Part shown: positions 53,286-62,648 of the stretch, piece after piece
How the letters are laid out: the number at the start of each line of letters is the position of its first letter
How positions within the stretch are numbered: the first letter of the stretch is position 1
From: Flavonifractor hominis
Lineage (GTDB): Bacteria > Bacillota > Clostridia > Oscillospirales > Oscillospiraceae
Direction: 5' to 3'
DNA: 64,000 nt
NCBI RefSeq assembly: GCF_040095835.1
Contig: NZ_JBBMFT010000004.1
Span: 62,001 to 126,000, forward strand
Translations under genes and position numbers: made by a program
The notes under the pieces: generated by a model
Told to the model about the DNA's origin: nothing
Database searches by the model: none
Seen by the model: only the letters and a program-made list of their open reading frames with translations

Positions 53286-54053
53286 TCACCCCAGCCGCTG
53301 GCGCACCGCCTCGTAGAGGAGGATGGCTGCCGCTGCGGAGGCGTTGAGGGAATTGAGTTTCCCCTTCATGGGGATACGGACCTTGAAATCGCAGGTCTCA
53401 GCCACAAGCCGTCCCATACCATTGCCTTCACTGCCGATGACAATGGCAGCAGGGCCCTTCAGGTCCGCATCATACAGCAGCCGGTCTCCATCGGCCGCAG
53501 TACCAAACACCCACACGCCCTCGTCCTTCAGCTGCTTGAGCAGGGCAGGCAGGTTGGCCACCCGGGCTACCGGCACATGGCTCACCGCTCCTGCTGAGGT
53601 CTTGGCCACCACCGCCGTCAGACCGGCTGAACGCCGCTTGGGAATAATCACGCCGTGGGCCCCGGCGCACTCAGCGGTACGGATCACCGCGCCCAGGTTA
53701 TGGGGATCGCTGAGCTCATCACACACCACGATCAGAGGCGGCTCTCCCTTCTCCCGGGCGGCGTCCAGAATATCCTCCACGCTGGCATACTCCCGCACAG
53801 CAGCCAGGGCAATGACTCCCTGGTGGGCGTGCGTGCGGCTCATGTTGTCCAGCTTGCGCCGGTCACACTCTACCACTACAACGCCGGCCGAGCGCGCGGT
53901 AGAGGCGATATGCCCCAGGGCGGCGTCCGTCTCGCCCCGGGCGAGGTAGATTTTGTCAATGGGCGTGCCTGCCCGCAGGGCCTCGGTTACGGCATTGCGG
54001 CCCTCGATGATGCCGTCGGCCTCCGCATCGGGGGCCGGTCTGCGTTGCTTCAT
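53286..54053 (-). CDS. rlmB: TrmH/SpoU-family 23S rRNA 2'-O-methyltransferase
   Basis: A 255-residue SAM-dependent methyltransferase with the SPOUT knot. An N-terminal substrate-binding domain (IEGRNAVTEALRAG) is followed by motif 1 (DELSDPHNLGAVIRTAECAGAHGVI), motif 2 (AIVIGSEGNGMGRL) and motif 3 (IPMKGKLNSLNASAAAAILLYE). The match to RlmB (G2251 of 23S rRNA) is good in length and motifs, though close paralogues modify other sites. It is probably co-transcribed with the downstream P-type-ATPase-like gene. Confidence 0.9.
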   Translation of the reverse strand: MKQRRPAPDAEADGIIEGRNAVTEALRAGTPIDKIYLARGETDAALGHIASTARSAGVVVVECDRRKLDNMSRTHAHQGVIALAAVREYASVEDILDAAREKGEPPLIVVCDELSDPHNLGAVIRTAECAGAHGVIIPKRRSAGLTAVVAKTSAGAVSHVPVARVANLPALLKQLKDEGVWVFGTAADGDRLLYDADLKGPAAIVIGSEGNGMGRLVAETCDFKVRIPMKGKLNSLNASAAAAILLYEAVRQRLG

Positions 54054-54085
54054 GCTCTGTCCTGCCTTTCACATTCGTGCTTTTC

Positions 54086-54091
54086 AGTATA
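54086..54091 (-). promoter_or_regulatory. extended -10 promoter of rlmB
   Basis: Minus strand TGG-TATACT, 32 bases before the rlmB ATG. The -35 region is T-rich but not canonical. Confidence 0.45.
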
Positions 54092-54202
54092 CCACAAGAT
54101 GAAGCTGGGAAAAAGCCAAATCTGTGGTTTTTTCCGCAAAAAGAAGGCCCTGCCCGGGCTTGGCTTTTCATAGAAAGTTTACAGGTTTCGCCAGTCCTTT
54201 CC

Positions 54203-54231
54203 TTGTTTTTTCCCCCTCCTTGTGCTATAAC
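54203..54231 (+). promoter_or_regulatory. promoter of the third ftsH
   Basis: TTGTTT, 17 bases, TATAAC, about 50 bases before the TTG start at 54282. Confidence 0.45.
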
Positions 54232-54281
54232 TACTATATTGCTGTGACTTTTGAATGTTTCGCACCAAGGAGGAACTTTTC

Positions 54282-56384
54282 TTGAATTCAGATAACCAGA
54301 ACAACCGCGGCCGTGGCGGGGGCAACAACAAACGCAATATCACCGCCATGATCTCCATCGTCCTTTGGGCGCTGATCCTTGTGATTTTGTTTAACTACGC
54401 CACTTCCATGGCCCAACGGGCCAATTCGGTGGAGATCACCTACGGCCAGTTCCGGCAGCTGGTCGAGGAGGACAAGGTAGAGTCCGTGGTGATGGACAGC
54501 AGCAAATACACCATCACCCTGAAGGACGGTGCTACCCTGGACAGCGAGAGCACCACCCAGTCTCAGACCACCGCCGAGCCCCAGGCTTCCGCTCCCCAGA
54601 GCACGCTGGGGCTGCCTCCTCTGGAGGATCTCAACGGGGAGCAGGCCGTGACCTATTACTGCGCGCCCCTCACCTCAGATATCCCCCAGCTTATTACCCT
54701 GCTGGAAGAGCATGGGGTCACCCAGTACGGTCCCAAGTATCAGGAACAGCTCAATCCCATCATCTCCCTGCTCATCACCTGGGTTCTGCCCATGGTCATC
54801 ATGGTGGTACTCTTCTCCTTCCTGTTCCGCGGCATGGCGGGCAAGATGGGGGGCGGCCTGGGCAACCTGGGTAAGTCCAACGCCAAGGTCTATGTGGAGA
54901 AAAAGACCGGCGTAACCTTTAAAGATGTGGCCGGTCAGGATGAAGCCAAGGAGTCCCTGGTGGAGATCATTGACTTCCTCCACAATCCCCAGAAATACAC
55001 GGAAATCGGCGCAAAGCTTCCCAAGGGCGCGCTGCTGGTGGGCCCGCCCGGCACCGGTAAGACTCTGTTGGCCAAGGCCGTGGCCGGTGAAGCTAACGTG
55101 CCCTTCTTCTCCATCTCCGGCTCTGACTTTGTGGAGATGTTTGTAGGCATGGGCGCGGCCCGTGTCCGTGACCTGTTTAAGGAAGCCAATAAGATGGCCC
55201 CCTGTATCGTATTCATCGACGAGATCGACACCATCGGCAAATCCCGTGACAACCGCATGGGCGGCAACGATGAGCGTGAGCAGACCCTCAACCAGCTGCT
55301 GGCCGAAATGGACGGCTTTGACCCCACCAAGGGCGTCATCCTGCTGGCCGCCACCAACCGGCCTGAGGTACTGGACCAGGCTCTGCTGCGGCCCGGCCGG
55401 TTTGACCGGCGCATCATCGTGGACCGGCCCAATCTGGCCGGCCGTTTGGCCACCCTGCAGGTGCATACCCGCAACATCCGCCTGGCGGAGGACGTGGACC
55501 TGAAAAAAATCGCCATCGCCACTGCCGGCACCGTGGGCGCGGACCTGGCCAACCTGGTCAACGAGGCCGCCCTGCGCGCTGTCCGCATGGGCCGCAAGGC
55601 AGTCAATCAGGAGGACCTGCTGGTCTCCTTCGAGCTGGTCATCGCCGGCTCGGAGAAGAAGGGCAGCGTACTCACCGAGTTTGAGAAAAAGCTGGTGGCC
55701 TACCATGAGGTGGGCCACGCCATGGTGGCCTACAAGCAGAAAAACACCGAGCCGGTGCAGAAGATCACCATTGTTCCTCACACCCAGGGCTCTCTGGGCT
55801 ACACCCTGCTGATGCCCGAGGAGGACAAGACCGACCTGCGCACCAAGGACGAGCTGCTGGCCAAGATCTGCGTGTCCATGGGCGGTCGTGCCGCGGAGGA
55901 AGTAGTGCTGAACACCATGACCAACGGCGCAGCTCAGGACATCCAGGACGCCACCAGCGTGGCCCGGAGCATGGTGGTGCTCTACGGCATGAGCGACCAG
56001 TTCGGCATGATGGCCCTGGCCTCCCGCCGCAACCAGTACCTGGAGGGCGGCTACGGTATGGACTGCGCCCAGGACACCGCCGCCGCTGTGGATGAGGCGG
56101 TGAAGCAGCTGCTCACCCAGTGCTATGAGAAGGCCGTGGAGGTCATCCGGGAAAACCGGGACGACATGGACAAAGTGGTGGCCTACCTGTTGGAGAAGGA
56201 AACCATCACCGGCGCCGAGATGGTGGCCATCCTGGAAGGGCGGGACCCCAATCAGGTGGACCCCTATCAGTATGTAGACACCCACGAGACTCCCGCCGCC
56301 CCGGAGCAGCCTTCTGCCGGTCCTGTCTCTCTGGACAAGGCCCCCGCGGAGCCCCCCGCTTCGGAGGAACCCCCAAAGGAATAA
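54282..56384 (+). CDS. ftsH: ATP-dependent zinc metalloprotease FtsH (third copy, extended)
   Basis: A 700-residue FtsH. The start is the TTG at 54282, 8 bases after AAGGAGG; no ATG fits. A basic, Gly/Asn-rich N-terminus (NSDNQNNRGRGGGNNKRN) precedes membrane segments at about 22-42 and 160-182. The extracytoplasmic domain has a Ser/Thr/Gln-rich insertion. AAA: GPPGTGKT at 254-261 and CIVFIDEIDTIG. Zinc site HEVGH is at 475-479. The C-terminal tail of about 50 residues is Pro/Glu/Ala-rich (PEQPSAGPVSLDKAPAEPP) and may tune degradation or partner binding. Confidence 0.95.
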   Translation: MNSDNQNNRGRGGGNNKRNITAMISIVLWALILVILFNYATSMAQRANSVEITYGQFRQLVEEDKVESVVMDSSKYTITLKDGATLDSESTTQSQTTAEPQASAPQSTLGLPPLEDLNGEQAVTYYCAPLTSDIPQLITLLEEHGVTQYGPKYQEQLNPIISLLITWVLPMVIMVVLFSFLFRGMAGKMGGGLGNLGKSNAKVYVEKKTGVTFKDVAGQDEAKESLVEIIDFLHNPQKYTEIGAKLPKGALLVGPPGTGKTLLAKAVAGEANVPFFSISGSDFVEMFVGMGAARVRDLFKEANKMAPCIVFIDEIDTIGKSRDNRMGGNDEREQTLNQLLAEMDGFDPTKGVILLAATNRPEVLDQALLRPGRFDRRIIVDRPNLAGRLATLQVHTRNIRLAEDVDLKKIAIATAGTVGADLANLVNEAALRAVRMGRKAVNQEDLLVSFELVIAGSEKKGSVLTEFEKKLVAYHEVGHAMVAYKQKNTEPVQKITIVPHTQGSLGYTLLMPEEDKTDLRTKDELLAKICVSMGGRAAEEVVLNTMTNGAAQDIQDATSVARSMVVLYGMSDQFGMMALASRRNQYLEGGYGMDCAQDTAAAVDEAVKQLLTQCYEKAVEVIRENRDDMDKVVAYLLEKETITGAEMVAILEGRDPNQVDPYQYVDTHETPAAPEQPSAGPVSLDKAPAEPPASEEPPKE

Positions 56385-56388
56385 ATGC

Positions 56389-56425
56389 AAAAGGAGCGCC
56401 GCCCAGTGGGCGGCGCTCCTTTTTG
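56389..56425. terminator. bidirectional terminator between ftsH and the MFS gene
   Basis: 17-base perfect arms (56389-56405 and 56407-56423) around a single G, with A-run and T-run at the two ends. Confidence 0.92.
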
Positions 56426-56433
56426 TTTTTCCC

Positions 56434-57591
56434 TTATCGGCTGACCGGCGGCCGGCCGGGGCGGTTCATTCCCCATCCAAACAGCACAGCCCCTATGCCG
56501 CAGCACAGCGTCCCCAGCAGCATAGCATGCGCCACCCCTTGATCGGCCAGCGCACCGAAGGCGGGATAGAGGCACAGACCGCCCAGATCCAGCAGCATGG
56601 CATTGCAGGAGAGCTGGGCCGCCCGCCCCATCGGAGCGGCCCGCTCATTCTGGATGGACTGGGAAAGGGGAAGGAGCAGGCTCTGTATGCCCCGCAGCAG
56701 GACAACCCCCGCCGCAGCGGGCAGTGGGGATGGAACCGCCGCCAGCAGCAGGCAGGCCCCGCTTCCGGCCGCCATCAGAGTCATTCCGCCCCGGCGGGTA
56801 CCCAGGCGTTTGGTAAACCGGTGGGACAACCCAGCCGTCAGGCCGGCCAGTGTGACGGCCGCCTGGAGCAGTCCGAACCACCCCTGGGGAATCCCAGCCC
56901 GCAGAAACTGCTCCTGCCCCAGAAAGACGGTAATCATCTGAGCCGTCTCCTGCACCAGGCAGAAAGCCAGCAACAGGGGGGCCACCGACCATGTACCCCG
57001 CAGGGCCTCCTTCAGGCTCAGCCGCTGCCGGGCCTCGGCCTCATGCCTTCTTTCCGGCTCACGCAGCCCCAGGGTCAGCAGCGCAGCGGCAGCGTAGGTG
57101 CCCACTGTGAGCAGGGCAGCCAGGCGGTAGCGCCCCCCCATCAGCGGCCAGGCCAGAGCGGCCAGGAGCAACCCAGCGGTCTCCACCGCTTGCCAGTGGG
57201 AAAATGCTCTGCGATGGTCTCCTTCACCGCAGCAGGCGTAGAGGTAGGCGGAGTCGCATCCGGACAGGCCGGAACCGGCCACGGCCAGCAATACCCGCTC
57301 AGCCAGAAAGTCTTCGAAACAATCTGCCCTCCAGAACACCACCTTGGAGACAGCCAGCACAAAGGCACATATCACAAGGGTCCTCCGGTGCCCCAACCGG
57401 TCGGCCAGCACGCCCCACGGCAGTTCCAGTGCCAGCATAAGCACCATGGAGAGGCTTTCAATCAGCCCGATCTGAAACAGGTCCAGTCCTGCGGCCTGAC
57501 GGTAGAGGGTGGCCACCGGGCTATAGAACACCATTCCCTGTAAAAAGTAGACCGTAAATAGCAGCCGAATGCTGCGCCGGTCAGATTTCAT
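56434..57591 (-). CDS. major facilitator superfamily transporter
   Basis: A 385-residue carrier with about 11-12 hydrophobic segments and the MFS loop motif GVLADRLGHRRTLVI after segment 2. A second half-repeat contains SHRFTKRLGTRRGGMTL. An inserted ERRHEAEARQRLSLKEAL loop joins the two halves. The closest general match is the drug or sugar efflux type; the substrate cannot be told. GGGAGG precedes the ATG at 57591. It is not obviously in an operon with the glycosyltransferase, which ends in a terminator 100 bases upstream. Confidence 0.85.
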   Translation of the reverse strand: MKSDRRSIRLLFTVYFLQGMVFYSPVATLYRQAAGLDLFQIGLIESLSMVLMLALELPWGVLADRLGHRRTLVICAFVLAVSKVVFWRADCFEDFLAERVLLAVAGSGLSGCDSAYLYACCGEGDHRRAFSHWQAVETAGLLLAALAWPLMGGRYRLAALLTVGTYAAAALLTLGLREPERRHEAEARQRLSLKEALRGTWSVAPLLLAFCLVQETAQMITVFLGQEQFLRAGIPQGWFGLLQAAVTLAGLTAGLSHRFTKRLGTRRGGMTLMAAGSGACLLLAAVPSPLPAAAGVVLLRGIQSLLLPLSQSIQNERAAPMGRAAQLSCNAMLLDLGGLCLYPAFGALADQGVAHAMLLGTLCCGIGAVLFGWGMNRPGRPPVSR

Positions 57592-57620
57592 CTCTGATTC
57601 CTCCCAAAAAATGACATGGC

Positions 57621-57650
57621 AAAAGCCCCGTCCGGTTCCGGCGGGGTTCG
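57621..57650 (-). terminator. terminator of the GH13-GT2 transcript
   Basis: CCCCG-CCGG / CCGG-(A)-CGGGG stem with a single-base bulge, followed on the minus strand by CTTTT. Confidence 0.7.
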
Positions 57651-57695
57651 TTCTTTGCTCTGTCATCAGATGGGAGTAGCCATATTGTGCTCCTT

Positions 57696-58577
57696 TTATC
57701 GCGCACGCCGGCGGGCGGAGCGCGGTCGTCTGGTCTTTTTCAGGAAAGCAGGGGTCTGGGGCAGGCCGATGCTTCCTCCATCGGTAGCCATAGAGAGCAG
57801 GTAGCTGTACACCCGCAGCTTGCGCTGCTCATACAGATCCAGGGACTGATAAAGGCCCTTGTAGCGCGGGAAGGTGTCCCGCTTCATTTTGACCGCCCGG
57901 GCCAGGGTGGCCTGTGTATTCACCAAGCTGCCCGAACGTTTGACATAATAGTAGACGGGCCGGGAGCAGGATGCGATGAGCCGGGCACAGCGGATATATT
58001 CCAGGTTGAACAAAAAGTCCTCGCACCAGCTCAGCTGTGGATCGCAGCGCAAGCCATTGGCTTGCACAATGCTGCGGCGGTAAAGCTTATTCCACAGCAC
58101 ACCGTAATAGAAATTGGCTGGAGCCTTGAGCATTTCCCCTGCAAACTCCTGCCGGGTAAACACCCGATCCCGCCGTATGTGTCCCTGCAGGGCCTTATGC
58201 ACACCGGCCACCCGCCAGAAACGGCCGATGACCAGGTCCGCCCCGGTGGTGCGGGCTGTGCGGACCAGCTGTTCGGTGGCGTCCGGCGGCAGGTAATCAT
58301 CCGCGTCCACAAATTGCAGAAACTGCCCCCCGGCCCGGGCCATTGCCCGGTTGCGGGCAACGGATACGCCTGCGTTTTTCTGCCGCAGCAGGTGGAAACG
58401 AGGGTCCGTCTGGCTCCTTGCTCGGCAGATGGCCGGACTGGTATCCGCCGAGCCGTCGTCCACCAGCCACACCTCGATCTTTCGCCAGGTCTGGGCCGCA
58501 ATGGAGTCCAGGCACCGCTCCAGATACGGGGCGGCATTGTATATGGGCACGATGATGCTGACCAAAGGCTGTTCCAC
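57696..58577 (-). CDS. family 2 glycosyltransferase
   Basis: A 293-residue GT-A fold enzyme that transfers a sugar from a nucleotide sugar. It starts VSIIVPIYNAAPYLERCLDSI. VWLVDDGSADTS follows, then NAGVSVARNRAMARA, and the metal-binding DXD is in FVDADDYL. WCEDFLFNLEYI follows later. The C-terminus is strongly basic (KKTRRPRSARRRAR). The GTG start has its AAAGGA inside the end of the GH13 gene (stop at 58581), so translation is coupled. The acceptor (wall polymer, capsule or glycolipid) is unknown. Confidence 0.88.
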   Translation of the reverse strand: MEQPLVSIIVPIYNAAPYLERCLDSIAAQTWRKIEVWLVDDGSADTSPAICRARSQTDPRFHLLRQKNAGVSVARNRAMARAGGQFLQFVDADDYLPPDATEQLVRTARTTGADLVIGRFWRVAGVHKALQGHIRRDRVFTRQEFAGEMLKAPANFYYGVLWNKLYRRSIVQANGLRCDPQLSWCEDFLFNLEYIRCARLIASCSRPVYYYVKRSGSLVNTQATLARAVKMKRDTFPRYKGLYQSLDLYEQRKLRVYSYLLSMATDGGSIGLPQTPAFLKKTRRPRSARRRAR

Positions 58578-58580
58578 GCG

Positions 58581-60422
58581 TCACCGTCCTTTCTGCTTTA
58601 CCAGCAGCCAGCCGGTCATGGGGGGCAGAGTCTGCTCCCCAGCCTCCAGTGCTGTGCCGGTCATGCAGTCCACAGCAGGCCAGGGCAGCTCCAGCGTCTC
58701 AGGCGCATCCCCGGCGTTGACCGCAGCCAGCACCTCCTGCTCCTCCTTGGTACGCAGGAAGGCCAGTACCCGCCCCCTGGCCCGCAGCCAGCGCAGATCG
58801 CCTTCCCGCAGGGGAGCCAGCTCTCCCCGGGCCTTGCCCAGGGCGGTATACCAGTCGGTAAGCTCTCTGTCCTCCCGTCCCCAGGGGAAGGGCGCACGGT
58901 TAAAGGGATCCTCAAAGCCCTCCATACCCGCCTCGTCCCCATAGTAGATCATGGGGGAACCCGGGAAAGCAAAGAGCACCAGCGATCCCAGCTTCAGCCG
59001 CCGGCGGCCCAGACTGGCCTGCTCCGGCGTCATGCGATAGGCTGCCCGCCAGTCCTTGTCGTGGTCCCGGCAGTCACTGCCCACTCCCAGGATGGTAAGG
59101 ATACGGGGCGTATCATGGGTTCCCAGGAAATTCATGGCCGAGAAGAAGGCAAAGGGCGGGTAATTTTCCCGCAGCTGCTCCATGGCCTGCATAAAACAGT
59201 AGGCGTCTCCCCCCAGCAGATAGGCAATCAGATTGTTGCGGAAGGGGTAATTCATCAGTCCGTCGCAGTGTCCTCCCAGAATATGCTTGCGGCGCACGCC
59301 ATAGGCGATCTTGTTCGACCCGTCCTCCCATACCTCGCCGATAATAACGGCATCAGGGCTGGTCTCCCGCGCGGCCTGATGGATCCCGTGGACAAAGTCA
59401 TCCGGCAGCTCATCGGCCACATCCAGCCGCCAGCCGTCCGCCCCTGCCCGCAGCCAGCGGCGGATGATGCTCTGTTCCCCCCCGAAAATATACTCCCGAT
59501 AGGAGGGTTCTGATTCGTCGGCGGCAGGCAGGGAATAAATGCCCCACCAGGAGTCGTACTGATCCGGCCAGTGGCTGAAGTTGTACCAGGGATAATAAGG
59601 ACTGTCCTTGGACTGGCTGGCCCCCGGCTCCGGGTAAAAGCCGTCGCCGTTGAAGTAACGGCTGACAAAGCCCTGGTGGTTAAACACCCCATCCAGCATA
59701 ATCCGCATGCCCAGTGCATGGGCTGCCTGGCACAGCTCCCGGAAGTCCTCCTCGCTGCCCAGCATGGGATCGATTTTCTCATAGTCGGCGGTACCGTAGC
59801 GGTGGTTCTCCGGCGCCTCGAACACAGGGCAGAAGTAGATGGTATCCACTCCCAGGCCGCGCAGATAGGGCAGTTTTTCCCGTACCCCCTTCAAATCGCC
59901 GCCGAAGAAGTCCCGGTTGCGCACCTCGCCGTTGGCGTCCGGGCGGTAGCAGGGCTGCTCGTACCAGCTGGTGTGGACGCTCCGTCCCCCTACCATCCCA
60001 GTGGGATCGGGAACCCGGGTGCGGCGGAACCGGTCGGGAAAAATCTGATAGGTGACGCCCTGGCCAAACCAGGACGGAACAACCTCGCTGCTGTCATACA
60101 CCGTCAGCTGATAGGGCCCCAGCTCTTCCAGCCGTCCGTCCAGCCCCGTCAGGCGGAAGGAATACCAAATAAGCCCCACATAGTCCCCCGTAGGCAGCTC
60201 TACGGTGAGCCGGTCCCGGTCGCCCTCCATCCCCTGCCAGGTCATGGCCAGCTCCTGCCGTTCCTCATTGCGGCTTTCAAAGTAGGCGATGAGTACCGCT
60301 TCGGAAAACCCGCCCGATCTGGGCGGACGAAGGGTCAGGCGCACCGGTGTCCCAGAGGGGACGGCGCCGTAAGGCTGTTTGAATTCTGGGTCCCGGCTGT
60401 CAAAGGTCTGTGTATCCAGCAA
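58581..60422 (-). CDS. GH13 alpha-glucan hydrolase (neopullulanase/cyclomaltodextrinase type)
   Basis: A 613-residue cytoplasmic amylolytic enzyme with an N-terminal beta domain (CBM34-like, residues 1-120). The barrel contains YQIFPDRF, DGVFNH, the nucleophile Asp in GWRLDVADE, the acid Glu in VIIGEVWED and the stabilising Asp in FLGTHDTPR. The MPKANDG-type linker of maltogenic amylases is absent, and a C-terminal beta domain is present. No signal peptide. The best start is a TTG at 60422, 9 bases after GGGAG. It degrades imported maltodextrins or glycogen. It is coupled to the GT2 gene. Confidence 0.88.
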   Translation of the reverse strand: MLDTQTFDSRDPEFKQPYGAVPSGTPVRLTLRPPRSGGFSEAVLIAYFESRNEERQELAMTWQGMEGDRDRLTVELPTGDYVGLIWYSFRLTGLDGRLEELGPYQLTVYDSSEVVPSWFGQGVTYQIFPDRFRRTRVPDPTGMVGGRSVHTSWYEQPCYRPDANGEVRNRDFFGGDLKGVREKLPYLRGLGVDTIYFCPVFEAPENHRYGTADYEKIDPMLGSEEDFRELCQAAHALGMRIMLDGVFNHQGFVSRYFNGDGFYPEPGASQSKDSPYYPWYNFSHWPDQYDSWWGIYSLPAADESEPSYREYIFGGEQSIIRRWLRAGADGWRLDVADELPDDFVHGIHQAARETSPDAVIIGEVWEDGSNKIAYGVRRKHILGGHCDGLMNYPFRNNLIAYLLGGDAYCFMQAMEQLRENYPPFAFFSAMNFLGTHDTPRILTILGVGSDCRDHDKDWRAAYRMTPEQASLGRRRLKLGSLVLFAFPGSPMIYYGDEAGMEGFEDPFNRAPFPWGREDRELTDWYTALGKARGELAPLREGDLRWLRARGRVLAFLRTKEEQEVLAAVNAGDAPETLELPWPAVDCMTGTALEAGEQTLPPMTGWLLVKQKGR

Positions 60423-60440
60423 GGAACAAAACTCCCTTCA

Positions 60441-62627
60441 TCAGGGGAGGAGGGTATTTTCCGTTGTCACGGACTGCATGTTCTCCTCCGAGCTGAAATA
60501 ATAGTTTACAATCTCGGCCACCGCCTGGGCCAGATTACTGCCCGATGCGCCGCCTTCCACCACGATCGAGATGGCGATCTCCGGATCCTCATAGGGGGCA
60601 AAGCACACGAACACGGCGTTGGCTTCCTGGTCGGAGGCCACCTGGGCCGAGCCGGTCTTGGCGCCCACTTCCACCGCCAGATTGCTGAGATAGCGGTAGA
60701 TCGAGCTGTCCGGATCATTGGCCACTTCCCACATACCCTTTTTTACGGCCTCTACATTGTCCGGATCCAGTTCCAGCGTATCGGCCACCTGCGGCTCCTG
60801 TTCATAGACGGTCTCGGAGTAGTCGCTGGACTTTACCGTCTTGAGCAGGTGGGTCTCATACCGGGTACCACCGTTGACCAGAGTGGTAATATAGTTGGCC
60901 AGCTGCAGGGGAGTAACCAGGGTGTTGTCCTGACCAATGGCCGCGGAAAGCAGGTTGCCCCCGTACCACTCCATTCCCAGCGCCTCGCTGGTCTCCGGCC
61001 CAGCCACCCGTCCCTTGGCCTCCTCCAGCTCCAGGCCGGTGTACTGGCCCAGGCCGAACATCTGGGCATATTCGTCGATGCGCTCGATGCCCAACCTATG
61101 GCCCATGGTGTAGAAGTAGATGTTGCAGGAATCCCGCAGGGCGTCCGCCAGGTTCTCATTGCCGTGTACCCGGCCGTACTGGCGGTAGTACCAGCACTCC
61201 GGATGATAATCTCCGTAAGGATAGTGCTCCTCCTCCGGCAGCAAAAGCTTTCCGGTATCCCGGATGGTCTCGGTGGGGGTGGTCACACCTTCCTCCAGTG
61301 CCGCAATGCCTACCAGGGGCTTAAAGGTGGAGCCGGGGGAATACAGGCCCTTGGTTGCCCGGTTGTTAAAGGGCTTGAGGGGATCGTTGAGAGCTTCGTT
61401 ATAGAGGGTCTGGTCGCTGTAAATGGTGGACAAATCGTAGGTAGGGTAGGAGGCCATCGCCAGGATGCCGCCGTCCTTCACGCTCTCCACCACCACCGCG
61501 CCGCCCTTTTTGTCGACGGAATCCAGCTGCTCAATGGTGGAAGCCAGCACTTGCTCTACCTTTTCCTGCAGGCGCAGGTCCAGCGTCAGCATCACGTTAT
61601 CCCCTGGTTTCGGAATCTGAGTCTCACCGGTCTCAGGGTCGGTATACCAGCTCTCACTGACCACCTTGCCGCTGGTGGACAGCTCCTGCACCCGCACCCC
61701 AGACTCACCCCTCAGGTACTCCTCAAAGGCCTCCTCCACGCCGTCCTTGCCCACACTGTCGTTCATGCTGTATCCCAAGTCCCGGTACTTGCTCCAGTCC
61801 TCGGAGAAAATGGGCCCTACCCGGCCCAGCAGGTGAGCGGCGCTGGTGGTGTTGTACTGGCGCACGGTGGTAGCCTCAATGCTCACACCGTTGAGTCCGT
61901 GCTCCTTGATGCCGGAGATGACGTCGATGTCCACGTCCTGGGCAAAGACATAGTCGCTCTGATCAATGTTCCAGCTGCGCAGATTAAGCTCATAGAGCAC
62001 CCCGATCACTGCCCGGGCATCGGCATCCGACCAGGATGGGTCGATCTCAAAATAGGTGCGCAGCGCAGCAATCACGTCCTCTGCCGCAGGGGGCTGGGGC
62101 AGATCATCCAGGCTGTCGGCCCGGGCCGCCGCATCGGTGTCAGGCAGATTCAGGGACGCCTTGACCTCTTTGCCCAGGGGCAGGGCATTCAGCAGTTTTC
62201 CAAAGTCGGTGAGGGAAACGGTTCCCTCAGAAGTTTCCCGGGCCAAGGGGGTGTCGTTGGTATAGGTAAAGGGGGCCTCGGTGGAAATCGGCAGCCGGTC
62301 CGTCCAGCTCTGTCCGTTCTCCCGGCAGATCTCGATGAGCTCCAAGAGGGTGGGATTGCGTTGAGCCTCATTACCCATCATGGTAGTATTCAAGGTGATC
62401 TGATAGGTGGCCCGGTTGGATACCAACACCCGCCCATACCGGTCCAGAATCTCGCCCCGGGCGGCATCCACCGTCTCCCAGTTGGCGATCTTTACCGCCG
62501 ACTGGGCCCGGTAGTCCTCTCCGTGGACGATCTGCAGGTTATAAAGTACGCTGGCAAATGCCGCCAGCAGCACGATGAGGATCAGCACGACGGATAGCAC
62601 GCGCCGTTGAAATTGTCTGCCTTCCAT
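60441..62627 (-). CDS. mrdA: penicillin-binding protein 2 (elongasome transpeptidase)
   Basis: A 728-residue class B PBP that cross-links peptidoglycan during lateral growth. One membrane anchor lies at residues 8-30, with a dimerisation domain (ARGEILDRYGRVLVSN) after it. The transpeptidase has all three motifs: STFK at 433-436 (active Ser433), SCN at 500-502 and KTG at 657-659. A region at about 85-245 is longer than in Gram-negative PBP2, as usual in Firmicutes. It directly follows mreD, which supports assignment to the elongation complex. Confidence 0.93.
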   Translation of the reverse strand: MEGRQFQRRVLSVVLILIVLLAAFASVLYNLQIVHGEDYRAQSAVKIANWETVDAARGEILDRYGRVLVSNRATYQITLNTTMMGNEAQRNPTLLELIEICRENGQSWTDRLPISTEAPFTYTNDTPLARETSEGTVSLTDFGKLLNALPLGKEVKASLNLPDTDAAARADSLDDLPQPPAAEDVIAALRTYFEIDPSWSDADARAVIGVLYELNLRSWNIDQSDYVFAQDVDIDVISGIKEHGLNGVSIEATTVRQYNTTSAAHLLGRVGPIFSEDWSKYRDLGYSMNDSVGKDGVEEAFEEYLRGESGVRVQELSTSGKVVSESWYTDPETGETQIPKPGDNVMLTLDLRLQEKVEQVLASTIEQLDSVDKKGGAVVVESVKDGGILAMASYPTYDLSTIYSDQTLYNEALNDPLKPFNNRATKGLYSPGSTFKPLVGIAALEEGVTTPTETIRDTGKLLLPEEEHYPYGDYHPECWYYRQYGRVHGNENLADALRDSCNIYFYTMGHRLGIERIDEYAQMFGLGQYTGLELEEAKGRVAGPETSEALGMEWYGGNLLSAAIGQDNTLVTPLQLANYITTLVNGGTRYETHLLKTVKSSDYSETVYEQEPQVADTLELDPDNVEAVKKGMWEVANDPDSSIYRYLSNLAVEVGAKTGSAQVASDQEANAVFVCFAPYEDPEIAISIVVEGGASGSNLAQAVAEIVNYYFSSEENMQSVTTENTLLP

Positions 62628-62648
62628 GGCTGGTCTCCTTTTCAGGGG

